Source: Lacihabitans sp. CCS-44 (lineage in GTDB: Bacteria > Bacteroidota > Bacteroidia > Cytophagales > Spirosomataceae). Taken from it: a DNA stretch of 64,000 nucleotides. The DNA lies in the NCBI RefSeq assembly GCF_024343735.1, contig NZ_RJUE01000060.1, positions 62,001 to 126,000 on the forward strand. Direction: 5' to 3'. The position numbers were made by a program, and so were the translations under genes. Under the pieces are notes generated by a model, which had not been told where the DNA came from, did no database searches, and worked only from the letters and a program-made list of their open reading frames with translations. Numbering within the stretch: the stretch's first letter is position 1; each line of letters begins with the position of its first letter. Positions 47,860-56,658 of the stretch are shown piece after piece.

Positions 47860-48423
47860 TTAAACTATCTTTTTTTTTATAAAATTATAAAGAAAAAGCA
47901 ACGATGGCCTAAGTATATTATGGATTAAAAATCCTATTGTAGCCAAAATACTTCCGATTCCAGTGGGCAAAATTGCCCCAAAAGTGAATGTCATGCCCAT
48001 AACAAATCCCAAAAGACATTCCGCTCGATAAACTGGAAAAAACAAAGAAATAAGAAAAACGGATAACATTAGATATCCCGACATACCCTCGTTGCCAAGC
48101 GTAAAAAAAACTGAAAGTACTGTGCCGAGTGTCAAAGCACCTAAAAAACCTAACCAAACTTTTTGGGGAATTTCTAAGAACTTAGGGCCTCTTGAGTTGG
48201 GAAGATTTTCTCTTTTCTGAATTCTAAAAAGCACAAGCCATGTTAAAAGTGGCAGTAAAATTGCTCCCCACCAATTGGATATTTCAGGAAGGTCTTCTCT
48301 AGCTAAAATATGGTGACTAGGTACTCCACCATTAAAATAATACCAAGCCAAAAGGCTCCAAATGGTAATAGAAGCAATACTGGTTAACAAGATTTGCGTC
48401 TTAATAAATTCATTCTTTTTCAT
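47860..48423 (-). CDS. Small polytopic membrane protein
   Basis: A 187-aa protein with about five hydrophobic helices (around QILLTSIASITIWSLLAWYYF, WWGAILLPLLTWLVLF, VWLGFLGALTLGTVLSVFF, GYLMLSVFLISLFFPVY, LLGFVMGMTFTFGAILP). The ATG at 48423 (MKKNEFIKTQ) is favoured over the upstream start. No family recognised and no catalytic motif seen. It ends about 120 nt before the MFS gene start on the same strand. Confidence 0.7.
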   Translation of the reverse strand: MKKNEFIKTQILLTSIASITIWSLLAWYYFNGGVPSHHILAREDLPEISNWWGAILLPLLTWLVLFRIQKRENLPNSRGPKFLEIPQKVWLGFLGALTLGTVLSVFFTLGNEGMSGYLMLSVFLISLFFPVYRAECLLGFVMGMTFTFGAILPTGIGSILATIGFLIHNILRPSLLFLYNFIKKKIV

Positions 48424-48447
48424 AATTAGACTGGGTATTTTATCCAA

Positions 48448-48789
48448 AAATAGACTAATTTTTCCAAGTCAATTTACCAGGTTAGGCTAATTTATATAGG
48501 CGGTTTAATTCGGATTTAAATGACCAATGGGCACAAAAAAATATCCAAAAAATGCTGTTTCAAAATTGATTAGCTACTTACTATTCTTTCTAAGAAAACA
48601 AATTTGAATTTAAAATTGTAGTTGTTAGAAATAATAGCCGATTGGGTTTAATTAAACAAATAATCAGCAAATGGAGAATTTAAAATGACTTTGAATAAAT
48701 TGAAATATTATCCACAAATCACATAATTAGTTGGTTTCTTGTATAAATTTTCACACTTTTCTAACTAATAATGTGAAAACGGTCGATAA
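48448..48789. other. Intergenic region before rnhB with an 8-bp inverted repeat
   Basis: About 340 non-coding, A+T-rich bases between divergent genes. The only clear structure is TTTTCACA (48748-48755) with TGTGAAAA (48772-48779), 10 nt before the rnhB start. It could be an operator or a leader hairpin covering the ribosome-binding region. Confidence 0.5.
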
Positions 48790-49374
48790 ATGCTCCTTCC
48801 TTATTTCAATAAAAACTATGTAGAGGCTGGCTTAGATGAAGCGGGACGAGGCTGTTTGGCAGGTCCTGTTGTGGCTGCCGCTGTTATTTTGCCCAAAGAC
48901 TATGAACATCCTTGGTTGAATGATTCCAAACAACTTACTAAAGATCAGCGACTAGAACTTAGAACCGAAATAGAAAAAAGTGCATTGGTATGGGCAGTTG
49001 CTGAGGCTTCAAACATCGAAATAGACCAAATCAATATTTTAAAAGCCAGTTTTTTGGCGATGCATAGGGCGGTGGATCAAATTTCCGCAAAAATACAACC
49101 TGAACATCTGCTGGTGGATGGCAATAGATTTACTCCTTATCCTATGATTCCGCACACATGCGTGATAAAAGGCGATGGAAAATACCTGTCCATAGCGGCG
49201 GCTTCTATTTTGGCAAAAACCTACCGTGACGAGCTCATGGAAGGCTTGGCACAACAATATCCTAGATATAAATGGCATGAAAATGCGGGTTATCCAACTA
49301 TTTTTCACAGAAAAGCCATCCTAGAATACGGCTACACGCCCTATCACAGGATGACTTTCAGAGTGAGAGTTTAA
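48790..49374 (+). CDS. rnhB: Ribonuclease HII
   Basis: Cleaves RNA in RNA/DNA hybrids and removes misincorporated ribonucleotides. The 194-aa enzyme has GLDEAGRGCLAGPVVAAAVILP (catalytic Asp16 and Glu17), LNDSKQLTKDQR, the third acidic residue in LLVDGNRF and GDGKYLSIAAASILAKTYRDELM. Its stop overlaps the convergent glycosyltransferase stop on a shared TTAA (49371-49374), so the two genes have no space for separate terminators. Confidence 0.97.
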   Translation: MLLPYFNKNYVEAGLDEAGRGCLAGPVVAAAVILPKDYEHPWLNDSKQLTKDQRLELRTEIEKSALVWAVAEASNIEIDQINILKASFLAMHRAVDQISAKIQPEHLLVDGNRFTPYPMIPHTCVIKGDGKYLSIAAASILAKTYRDELMEGLAQQYPRYKWHENAGYPTIFHRKAILEYGYTPYHRMTFRVRV

Positions 49375-50531
49375 GCCCTTGCTGCTTTTTCCCAAGTTAC
49401 AGCTTGCTGATTTGAATAGAATCTTTTAAAACCCAGAATGGCTGCGTAGTTCATAAACGAAAAATAATATGGAACATACAGAGCTTTAAATTTCTTCCCT
49501 TTTTTCTCAAAAACATAGCCTAAAATAGCCAAACTATAAAAAGCAACCTGCAAAAATAAACTTAATTGATAAAAAGGATTATCTAGTAAGAATAGATTAA
49601 TGATGGGCATCAAAATCAAGAAAACTGGTACCAAAGTCCATCTCAGTACCCGATGCGACAAATACTGAAAAGTAAGCCATCCATGCTTAAAAGGGTTGAG
49701 CAATGTTTGCAATCTAAGAACAGACTGAATACCTCCTGCACTAATTCTCACTTTCCTTTTAAGTTCTTCAGCTATATTTAGAGACGCAGTTTCCATTGCC
49801 TTAGCACTTGGTTCATAAGCTGTTACGTAACCTTTAGAACATATTCTTAAAGACAAAACAAAATCATCTAGCAAAGTATCAGTTTCAAGTGTTTGAAAAA
49901 GTGATGTTCTGATGGCGTACAATTCACCTGCCGCTCCGACGGTAGAATACAGCTCGGAATCGAGTTTTTTCAAGAAACTTTCATATTTCCAATACAGACC
50001 CTCTCCCACCTCTGCGTTGTTTTCTGATACTTTGAGTATTTGTTTTTCTCCAGCTACCACCCCGACTTTTGGGTTGACAAAATGTTCGACCATACTTCTG
50101 ATTGCGTCTGTATTGAGCATGGCATTGGCATCTGTAAAAACGGTAATGGGGCTTTGTATTAATGGCATTACACGATTGATCGCTGCCATTTTTCCCTTCC
50201 GCTCATGGCTATGGTAAACCTTCACTTGCTCAAAAGATTTTAGTTTTTCTATTGAATCGTCAGTGGTGCCATCAGTTACAAAAACTATTTTTAGTTTATC
50301 CGAAGGGTAATTTTGTTCAATTGTATTCTTGACTTTATCCACCACATAATCAGATTCATTGTAGGCCGCCACCAACAGTGTTACCTCAGGCAACTCCTGA
50401 TTTATGAAGTTTGGCTTTTTGACTATTAAATTCTTTATTTTAACAAGTAAATAAAGTAAAATTCCGTACCCCAGATAAGCATAGAAAGCTATGCCGAGCA
50501 TTATCCAAAAAGAGATTTCTAATGTTTTCAT
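49371..50531 (-). CDS. Membrane glycosyltransferase family 2
   Basis: A 386-aa inner-membrane sugar transferase. It has an N-terminal membrane helix, the GT-A core (VTLLVAAYNESDYV, the DxD-like FTDANAML, and the acidic DDFVLSLRICSKG) and two to three C-terminal helices (VPVFLILMPIINLFLL). It resembles processive beta-glycosyltransferases, although the Q-x-x-R-W site is weak (VRISAGGIQS). Last gene of EPS operon 2; its start shares one base with the preceding stop. Confidence 0.88.
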   Translation of the reverse strand: MKTLEISFWIMLGIAFYAYLGYGILLYLLVKIKNLIVKKPNFINQELPEVTLLVAAYNESDYVVDKVKNTIEQNYPSDKLKIVFVTDGTTDDSIEKLKSFEQVKVYHSHERKGKMAAINRVMPLIQSPITVFTDANAMLNTDAIRSMVEHFVNPKVGVVAGEKQILKVSENNAEVGEGLYWKYESFLKKLDSELYSTVGAAGELYAIRTSLFQTLETDTLLDDFVLSLRICSKGYVTAYEPSAKAMETASLNIAEELKRKVRISAGGIQSVLRLQTLLNPFKHGWLTFQYLSHRVLRWTLVPVFLILMPIINLFLLDNPFYQLSLFLQVAFYSLAILGYVFEKKGKKFKALYVPYYFSFMNYAAILGFKRFYSNQQAVTWEKAARA

Positions 50532-51646
50532 TATTTACTTAAATAGATATTCTGTGTTTGAAATGCAGTGTTTTTCCAAGAAAAATCTTCTGCACGTTTA
50601 AGCCCTTTTTCTCTGATAAAGTCTTTTAAAACCACATTATTGGTAAGCTCACTTATAGCTTTTGACAGGTCATCAACGTTTGCAGGATCAACAAGGTATG
50701 CGGCGTTACCCGCTACTTCAGGCATGGCTGTGGTTGTAGATGTAATTACAGGAGCACCACATGCCATGGCTTCTATGATGGGTATTCCGAAACTCTCTCT
50801 CAAAGAAGGATATAAAAAAAGGCTGGCTAGGTTATAAATTTTTGGTAAATCGCTGTGCATTATATATCCAGGCAGTGAAATCTTATCTAAAATATCCAAC
50901 CGCTTAATTTTTGCTAAATGATTTAAAATTTGTTCATGACTGCTTTCTAAAATGACCAACTGAGTTGGGTCGGGATTATCATCCACATATTTTGCATAAG
51001 ATTTTAGCACATTCACCAAATTCTTTTTAGGAGCTTCATTTCCAAGAAACAAAATGAAATCGTCGGGTAAGCTGTATTTCTCTTTTATGAGGTTCAGCGT
51101 GTCTTCGTTCGCTATTTGTCTAAAAGTAGAGCTGTATGCATTAGGAATCACCTTCAATTTGCTATCACTGATGTCTAAAGTTTTACTAATTTGTATTTTT
51201 TCAAAATCAGAGACCGTAAAAACATAATTAGCTTTTTTGGTTATTTTGGGTACAATGAATTTTCTATAAAAATGCCCTGCTGTTTGATAAAAAGTGCCGC
51301 CAGAATAAGAATGCATATAAATAATATCGTGCAAAGTGACCACATAAGGGACTGGACTATTTAGCGGAGCGGTATTAGAAGTATAATGCATCACATCAAC
51401 GCCTGCTGCTTTGATGGCCTTCGGAAGCCAAATTTGCTCCCAATCAAAATAAGTAACGCCTTTTACTTTTACCACTTTCATGTTTTCTGAAGAATGTAAA
51501 CACACATCTTCATCTGATTTTACAAAAACCACATACTCATTGGTATGATCAAGTTTCTGAAGGGCTCTAATAAGCTCTAGAGCATAGATGTCCATACCGT
51601 GTTTTTTCTTTCTAAAAATCCTTTGAGCTTCTATTCCTATTTTCAT
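50531..51646 (-). CDS. Glycosyltransferase family 4
   Basis: A 371-aa GT-B enzyme using nucleotide sugars. N-terminal acceptor domain IGIEAQRIFRKKKHGMDIYALELIRAL; donor domain with LFLGNEAPKKNLVNVLKSYAKY, the E-x7-E motif ESFGIPIIEAMACGAPVITSTTTAMPEVAG and AYLVDP. The pattern of an early G-x-x-x-Y loop fits mannosyltransferase-like members, but the sugar is uncertain. Translation is coupled on both sides (ATGA with the gene before, one-base overlap with the gene after). Confidence 0.9.
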   Translation of the reverse strand: MKIGIEAQRIFRKKKHGMDIYALELIRALQKLDHTNEYVVFVKSDEDVCLHSSENMKVVKVKGVTYFDWEQIWLPKAIKAAGVDVMHYTSNTAPLNSPVPYVVTLHDIIYMHSYSGGTFYQTAGHFYRKFIVPKITKKANYVFTVSDFEKIQISKTLDISDSKLKVIPNAYSSTFRQIANEDTLNLIKEKYSLPDDFILFLGNEAPKKNLVNVLKSYAKYVDDNPDPTQLVILESSHEQILNHLAKIKRLDILDKISLPGYIMHSDLPKIYNLASLFLYPSLRESFGIPIIEAMACGAPVITSTTTAMPEVAGNAAYLVDPANVDDLSKAISELTNNVVLKDFIREKGLKRAEDFSWKNTAFQTQNIYLSK

Positions 51647-52791
51647 TTTGAATAAGTGTTTAAATGTGGCGTATGAATAAATACCTTATTGGCTCTTTTA
51701 AATTTAAGCATGGCTTTTACCATATACCAAAGACTCACAGGCACATAAGAAAAATCTTTGATACGAATAGTTTTTCTGAGATATGAAGGAATGGCCAACC
51801 ACAAACCAACAGTGTAACCCATGACCAATCCAACATTCCACAGAATAAACGAACCTAAAAAAACATGTACAATTAATGATATGAATACACTACCCAATAG
51901 AATAAGCCTAGGAGGAAGTAAAAACTGCAAAACTTTGTCGAAATAATCAATATTACCTCTAAATAATGCCACAAAGGCACTGAAGAAGTGTTTTCTGGCA
52001 AAATTGAACTGAGCAGAAATCCACCTGGTTCGTTGGTTTTCGAATACGCCACTTTCTCTCACTTTTTCATCTAAAATATAAGCCTCTTGCAGATAAGTAA
52101 TCTTCTGCCCTTTGTGGAGCAGATCTAATTCTAGCTGTTTATCAAAGCCACTGACTACGTCAATGTCGGACATAAAATTCCTGAATTCTTGAAAATCCAT
52201 GATTAGGCCTGAACCAATCAAAGCCGAAGATAGCCCTACATTGGCATGACCTTTTCTAAAGACTGAATTATTTATTTCTTCGCTTATGGCATCCAAAAAT
52301 GCGAAACGGGTATCTAAATTTTTTGCAATCCTGTGTGCTTGTATCACCTTGTTTCCTCCTGCAAAAGCGGCCTTTGCTTTATTGATAAAGCCTGGAACCA
52401 AATGGTTATCAGCATCCAAAAGTACCACAGCATCAAAATCTGAATCGATAGTGGATAGAGCTATGTTTATAGCTTTGGCTTTAGTGCTTTTTTCCAGATT
52501 TAAAGATATCATTTGGGCCTTTGAGCCCTCCAGAATCTTTAATGTGGTCTTTTGAAGGTGATCGCCAATCACCACAATTTTGTCGTTCTTTGACAGATCT
52601 GGCTGACTCTCAAGGCTTTTTACCGTTTCTATTATTACTCCGTCTTCTTTGTAAGCAGGAATCAAAAACAAAAAGCGACTATTTTTTGTATCTTTTATGT
52701 TGATTTTTTTGCCTGAAAATAAAGCCATCAAACTAAAAAAAAGCACATAAACTACTCCAATGCTGAGATATGTTAGTATTAGTATCGACAT
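51643..52791 (-). CDS. Processive-type glycosyltransferase family 2
   Basis: A 382-aa inner-membrane transferase. It starts with a membrane helix, followed by RFLFLIPAYKEDGVIIETVKSL, the DxD motif VVLLDADNH, the acidic LELDLL and a clear QxxRW (QRTRWISAQFN), the hallmark of processive beta-glycosyltransferases such as hyaluronan and cellulose synthases. C-terminal helices follow (RLILLGSVFISLIVHVFLGSFILW). Start 5 nt after the receiver/sugar-transferase gene stop. The polymer is unknown. Confidence 0.9.
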   Translation of the reverse strand: MSILILTYLSIGVVYVLFFSLMALFSGKKINIKDTKNSRFLFLIPAYKEDGVIIETVKSLESQPDLSKNDKIVVIGDHLQKTTLKILEGSKAQMISLNLEKSTKAKAINIALSTIDSDFDAVVLLDADNHLVPGFINKAKAAFAGGNKVIQAHRIAKNLDTRFAFLDAISEEINNSVFRKGHANVGLSSALIGSGLIMDFQEFRNFMSDIDVVSGFDKQLELDLLHKGQKITYLQEAYILDEKVRESGVFENQRTRWISAQFNFARKHFFSAFVALFRGNIDYFDKVLQFLLPPRLILLGSVFISLIVHVFLGSFILWNVGLVMGYTVGLWLAIPSYLRKTIRIKDFSYVPVSLWYMVKAMLKFKRANKVFIHTPHLNTYSK

Positions 52792-52795
52792 AATA

Positions 52796-53929
52796 TTACA
52801 TTTTTTCCGACTGAAAAACTGCCGGGAAGGTTTTCAAAATTAGTTTGATGTCATAGAGCCAATTGTGCTCTTGTGCATAAGTATTGTCTAAGTCCATTCT
52901 CTCTTTTTCAGACAATGCCGACTGCCCTCTTTTAGTTACTTGCCAAAGTCCTGTCAGACCAGCCGGAGCCAAAAATCTTGCTGCAGATTCGTCTTTGGTA
53001 AGTTTTTCAGCTTCATAAGGCGGAAGTGGTCTATTTCCTACTATGGACATGTCTCCTTTTAGAATATTGAAAAGTTGCGGCAACTCGTCTAAGCTCGAGT
53101 TTCTTAAAAAAGTCCCTAAGCGTGTAATGCGTGGATCGTTTTGAAACTTCATAAATGCGGCTTTACTTTCCTTTTTTGTTTGAAGAGCTTGCTCGCTCAT
53201 CCAGCCGCCATCATAAATGAGCTCTTGTTTATCAATTTCAGACGCTTCAAGTTCATCTTTTTTATACATATTGAAGTCGTCCATTTTACTGATTTCTTTG
53301 TCGGCGTTGACTTTCATAGTACGAAACTTATACAAATCAAAAATCTTATAACCAGCTCCTACCCTCTTTGAAAGATAAAGAAATGGCCCCTTGGAGTCTA
53401 ATTTAATTAATACCCCTACCGTTATAAAAACGGGTAGGAGTATTAAAATGGCTGTCAACGAAAGAGCAACATCAAAAATTCTTTTTCTAAGCGACATCTT
53501 TGGCTCAAGAAATGTAAAATCCTCAAGATTCTCGATTTCATCTAAAGCTCTGCTGTCTTCCTTAGAACTCAAAAGCTTGTCAATCCTCAATTTCAGTTCT
53601 TCAGGATGAAAAGGCTTCCCAACATAATCGTCAGCACCAGCTGTGAGGCATTCGATTCTTGTCTCACTTTTTTCGTCGCCCGATAACACCAAAATTGCAA
53701 TATCTGAATACTTCGGATCCTTTTTCAGATACTTTATCAACGTTAGGCCATGCTCCTCTCCAAGATGTAAGTCCACAATGACTAAATCCGGCAGATCGTC
53801 GTTCTTAATAAGCAATCTCGCAATTTTAAGTGTAGGTGCTAGTCGAAGATCATAATCGTCCTTAAGCTTGTGGTTTAGTAAGCCAAGAACCATTTGGTTG
53901 TCATCTACTATCAGGATCTTTTTTTTCAT
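52796..53929 (-). CDS. Receiver domain fused to an undecaprenyl-phosphate sugar-1-phosphate transferase
   Basis: A 377-aa fusion. Residues 1-120 are a complete response-regulator receiver (acidic pair Asp9/Asp10, phospho-acceptor Asp53, Ser83, Lys105). After a linker comes one membrane helix (about 152-172) and the bacterial sugar transferase domain (LRKRIFDVALS, LYKFRTMKVNAD, ITRLGTFLRNSSLDELPQLFNILKGDMSIVGNRP, GLTGLWQVTKRG). Such transferases start glycan assembly on the lipid carrier. An insert (about 215-260) separates the first and second motifs. Phosphorylation may switch glycan initiation directly. First gene of EPS operon 2, divergent from an NtrC-like regulator. Confidence 0.92.
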   Translation of the reverse strand: MKKKILIVDDNQMVLGLLNHKLKDDYDLRLAPTLKIARLLIKNDDLPDLVIVDLHLGEEHGLTLIKYLKKDPKYSDIAILVLSGDEKSETRIECLTAGADDYVGKPFHPEELKLRIDKLLSSKEDSRALDEIENLEDFTFLEPKMSLRKRIFDVALSLTAILILLPVFITVGVLIKLDSKGPFLYLSKRVGAGYKIFDLYKFRTMKVNADKEISKMDDFNMYKKDELEASEIDKQELIYDGGWMSEQALQTKKESKAAFMKFQNDPRITRLGTFLRNSSLDELPQLFNILKGDMSIVGNRPLPPYEAEKLTKDESAARFLAPAGLTGLWQVTKRGQSALSEKERMDLDNTYAQEHNWLYDIKLILKTFPAVFQSEKM

Positions 53930-53958
53930 TATAATAATTGTTTCGTTGAATGTCTATT

Positions 53959-53974
53959 TGCCATTTTCACTCCA
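53959..53974 (-). promoter_or_regulatory. Candidate sigma54 promoter of EPS operon 2
   Basis: Minus strand TGGAGTGAAAATGGCA keeps the GG-N10-GC spacing essential for sigma54 (-24/-12); the match to the full consensus TGGCAYR-N4-TTGCW is partial. Transcription would start near 53948, about 19 nt before the ATG. A sigma54-type activator is encoded divergently. Confidence 0.4.
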
Positions 53975-54100
53975 AAAAATGTATCTGCCTTATAATAAGA
54001 CTTTTACGAAAAATTATACTTTTGCTTTTTTCCTAATTTTGGAAAAAACTTTTTTGTTTTGGAAAAATTCTTACATTTGGATATAATTAAGCACAAGATA

Positions 54101-55447
54101 ATGAGCAAGCATTTTTCGATATTTATAGTTGAAGACGACGCCTTTTATGGCTCAATGTTGGAGTATCACCTCAACCTTAACCCTGACTATGAAGTGAGCA
54201 GGTTTGAAAACGGAAAAAGTTTTATTGATAACTTATACAAAAGACCTTCAGTAATAACATTGGACTACTCACTTCCAGATATTGACGGGGAGACAATTCT
54301 TAAGAAAATCCAAAAAGACCATCCTGATATTCCTGTAATAATTATTTCGGGCCAAGAAAACATCACCACGGCTGTTCAATTGCTTAAGCTTGGTGCCTAT
54401 GACTATATTGTAAAAGACGAAAACACCAAAGACAGACTCTGGAACGCCCTGCTGAAAATTAGAGAAACCAAAGAACTCAAGGAAGAGATTACATTATTGA
54501 GAGAGGAGGTTCGTGAAAAATATGAATTTACCAATAGTATCAAAGGCAATAGTGCTCCTCTGAAAAGGGTATTTGCTTTGATGGAAAAAGCAGCTCAAAG
54601 CCAAATAAACGTCTCTATTTATGGCGAAACCGGTACAGGTAAAGAACTTGTAGCCAAGTCTATACATTATAATTCTGGAAGAAGCAAAAAGCCATTTGTG
54701 GCAGTAAACATGTCAGCGATTCCACGAGAACTTGTAGAAAGTGAGCTTTTTGGGCATGAGAAAGGTTCCTTCACCGGAGCTGTGAACAGACGTATAGGGA
54801 AATTTGAAGAAGCAAATGGAGGCACCCTGTTTTTGGATGAAATTGGAGAAATGGACGTGACCATACAAGCAAAAATATTAAGGGCACTACAAGAACAGGA
54901 AATCGTGAGAGTAGGAGGCAATTCTACCGTCAAGTTTGATGCAAGAATTATTGTAGCGACCCACAGAAACTTAGCTGAAGAAGTACAAAAAGGGAATTTT
55001 AGAGAAGACCTATACTACAGACTCTTAGGTCTTAACATACAACTGCCTCCGCTCAGAGAGAGAGGAAATGACATCATGATTTTATCTAAATTTTTTGTAG
55101 AGGACTATTGCAAAAAAAATAAACTTCAAGCTATTTCACTTACAAATGATGCCTCTCAAAAACTTCTTCAATATGGTTTTCCAGGAAACATTAGAGAACT
55201 TAAAGCCGTAGTTGAACTGGCTTGTGTAATGGCGATAGAAGATAATATAAGTGCTGAAGACATCAGTTTCAATTCTGTAAAACCTGAAGGCTCGTTTTTG
55301 CTGGAAGAACTTACTTTAAAAGAATACAACAAAAGAATATTAAGACATTTTTTAGATAAATATGAAAACGATGTTTTACTTGTAGCTGACAAACTTGATA
55401 TTGGTAAGTCAACTATCTATAACATGCTAAAAAGTGGTGAATTATAA
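54101..55447 (+). CDS. Sigma54-dependent response regulator (NtrC family)
   Basis: A 448-aa transcriptional activator with receiver (phospho-acceptor Asp55 in TLDYSLPDIDG), AAA+ domain and a C-terminal Fis-type HTH (DVLLVADKLDIGKSTIYNMLK). The AAA+ domain has Walker A GETGTGKE (from residue 175), the sigma54-contact loop as GSFTGA (222-227), Walker B GGTLFLDEIGEM and the arginine-finger region. The ATG at 54101 (MSKHFSIFIVEDD) is preferred over an upstream start. It is divergent from EPS operon 2, which it may activate; its kinase is not fused or adjacent. Confidence 0.94.
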   Translation: MSKHFSIFIVEDDAFYGSMLEYHLNLNPDYEVSRFENGKSFIDNLYKRPSVITLDYSLPDIDGETILKKIQKDHPDIPVIIISGQENITTAVQLLKLGAYDYIVKDENTKDRLWNALLKIRETKELKEEITLLREEVREKYEFTNSIKGNSAPLKRVFALMEKAAQSQINVSIYGETGTGKELVAKSIHYNSGRSKKPFVAVNMSAIPRELVESELFGHEKGSFTGAVNRRIGKFEEANGGTLFLDEIGEMDVTIQAKILRALQEQEIVRVGGNSTVKFDARIIVATHRNLAEEVQKGNFREDLYYRLLGLNIQLPPLRERGNDIMILSKFFVEDYCKKNKLQAISLTNDASQKLLQYGFPGNIRELKAVVELACVMAIEDNISAEDISFNSVKPEGSFLLEELTLKEYNKRILRHFLDKYENDVLLVADKLDIGKSTIYNMLKSGEL

Positions 55448-55572
55448 CTCCAAAATATAGACAAATTTCCAGAATTTGGATTTCTCAAAAAATGTAACTA
55501 CTTAATAATGAAACACATAACGCTTAGGCATATTTTCTGATATAATATATATAGGAACAAAACCTTGGGTAA

Positions 55573-56658
55573 ATGTATTTCAGAAATTTTTCAGACATTT
55601 CGTTTTCAAGTCTTTCAAAGACAGCTACGTCTACCAATTATCATTTGGTTTTTGTTGCTGAGAAATCTGCTGATGAAGCCCAACTACTAATAGATGGCTT
55701 TAACAGCCACAATATGAAGCTATTTGGAGGCATTTATCCTACAATTTTTTCTGACGAACAAAATTATGAGCAAGGCTTTTTGGTTTTAGAGATTCCACCA
55801 GTAGAAGAAGTTATAAGGCTATCAGCCGAAGATGAAAATTTCTTTGACTCTGACCTGGACCTTGATTCAGTGGGCACCGCTATTTTGCTTACAGATGGTC
55901 TTATGGGAGAAACCGATGCATTTCTTCGAAAAATATATAACTTCTTCGGAAATCAAATGAACATCGTTGGAGGTGGGGCTGGTTTCATGACACTCAAACA
56001 AGCCCCTTGTATATTTACCAATGAGGGTATTTTTCAAGACGGAGGCGTGATTGCTCTACTAAAAAGCGAAAGTAAGATTGGCGTAAAACATGGATGGGAA
56101 GTATTTGAAGGCCCATTTATCGCCACATCTACCGAAAAAAATATAATAAAGGAACTGAATTGGCGACCTGCATTTGAAGTATACAAAGAAGCCATTGAGA
56201 GCAATTCTGAATACTCCTTTAGAGATGGGAATTTCTTCGATATAGCCAAGGTATTCCCATTTGGTATTTATAAGGAAGGTACAGAATATATAATAAGAGA
56301 CCCATTTATTTTAAACGACGATGGGTCTATAACTTGTATTTCTGAAATACCTGAAAACTCCACGCTGCAGATTCTTACTGGCGACCCCAATACATTAATC
56401 AATGCTGCCAAAGAAGTGGCCGAGATGACACTCACTCAAAAAACTGAACGTTCTTGCCTTTTGGTTTTTGATTGTATTACCCGAGTGATGTATCTCAACG
56501 AAAGATTCAAAGACGAACTCGCTGCCATGAAAACTGTATATGATGCAGAAGGGTCTAAAATTAGAGGAGTGGCCACCTTAGGCGAAATTGCCTCAAGTGG
56601 TACTGGATTTGTGGAGTTTTATAATAAAACTATCGTGGCTTGTAGCCTCAACTCCTAA
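55573..56658 (+). CDS. FIST-domain sensor protein 1
   Basis: A soluble 361-aa protein with FIST N- and C-terminal domains. FIST proteins are thought to be intracellular ligand-binding sensors that signal to partner kinases or cyclases. Visible pieces are the N-domain core (AILLTDGLMGETDAFLRKIYNFFG, MNIVGGGAGFMTL) and the C-domain (FDIAKVFPFGIYKEGTEYIIRDPF, CLLVFDCITRVMYL, IRGVATLGEIASSGTGFVEFYNKTIVACSL). Its stop overlaps the start of the following hybrid kinase by one base. Confidence 0.9.
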   Translation: MYFRNFSDISFSSLSKTATSTNYHLVFVAEKSADEAQLLIDGFNSHNMKLFGGIYPTIFSDEQNYEQGFLVLEIPPVEEVIRLSAEDENFFDSDLDLDSVGTAILLTDGLMGETDAFLRKIYNFFGNQMNIVGGGAGFMTLKQAPCIFTNEGIFQDGGVIALLKSESKIGVKHGWEVFEGPFIATSTEKNIIKELNWRPAFEVYKEAIESNSEYSFRDGNFFDIAKVFPFGIYKEGTEYIIRDPFILNDDGSITCISEIPENSTLQILTGDPNTLINAAKEVAEMTLTQKTERSCLLVFDCITRVMYLNERFKDELAAMKTVYDAEGSKIRGVATLGEIASSGTGFVEFYNKTIVACSLNS

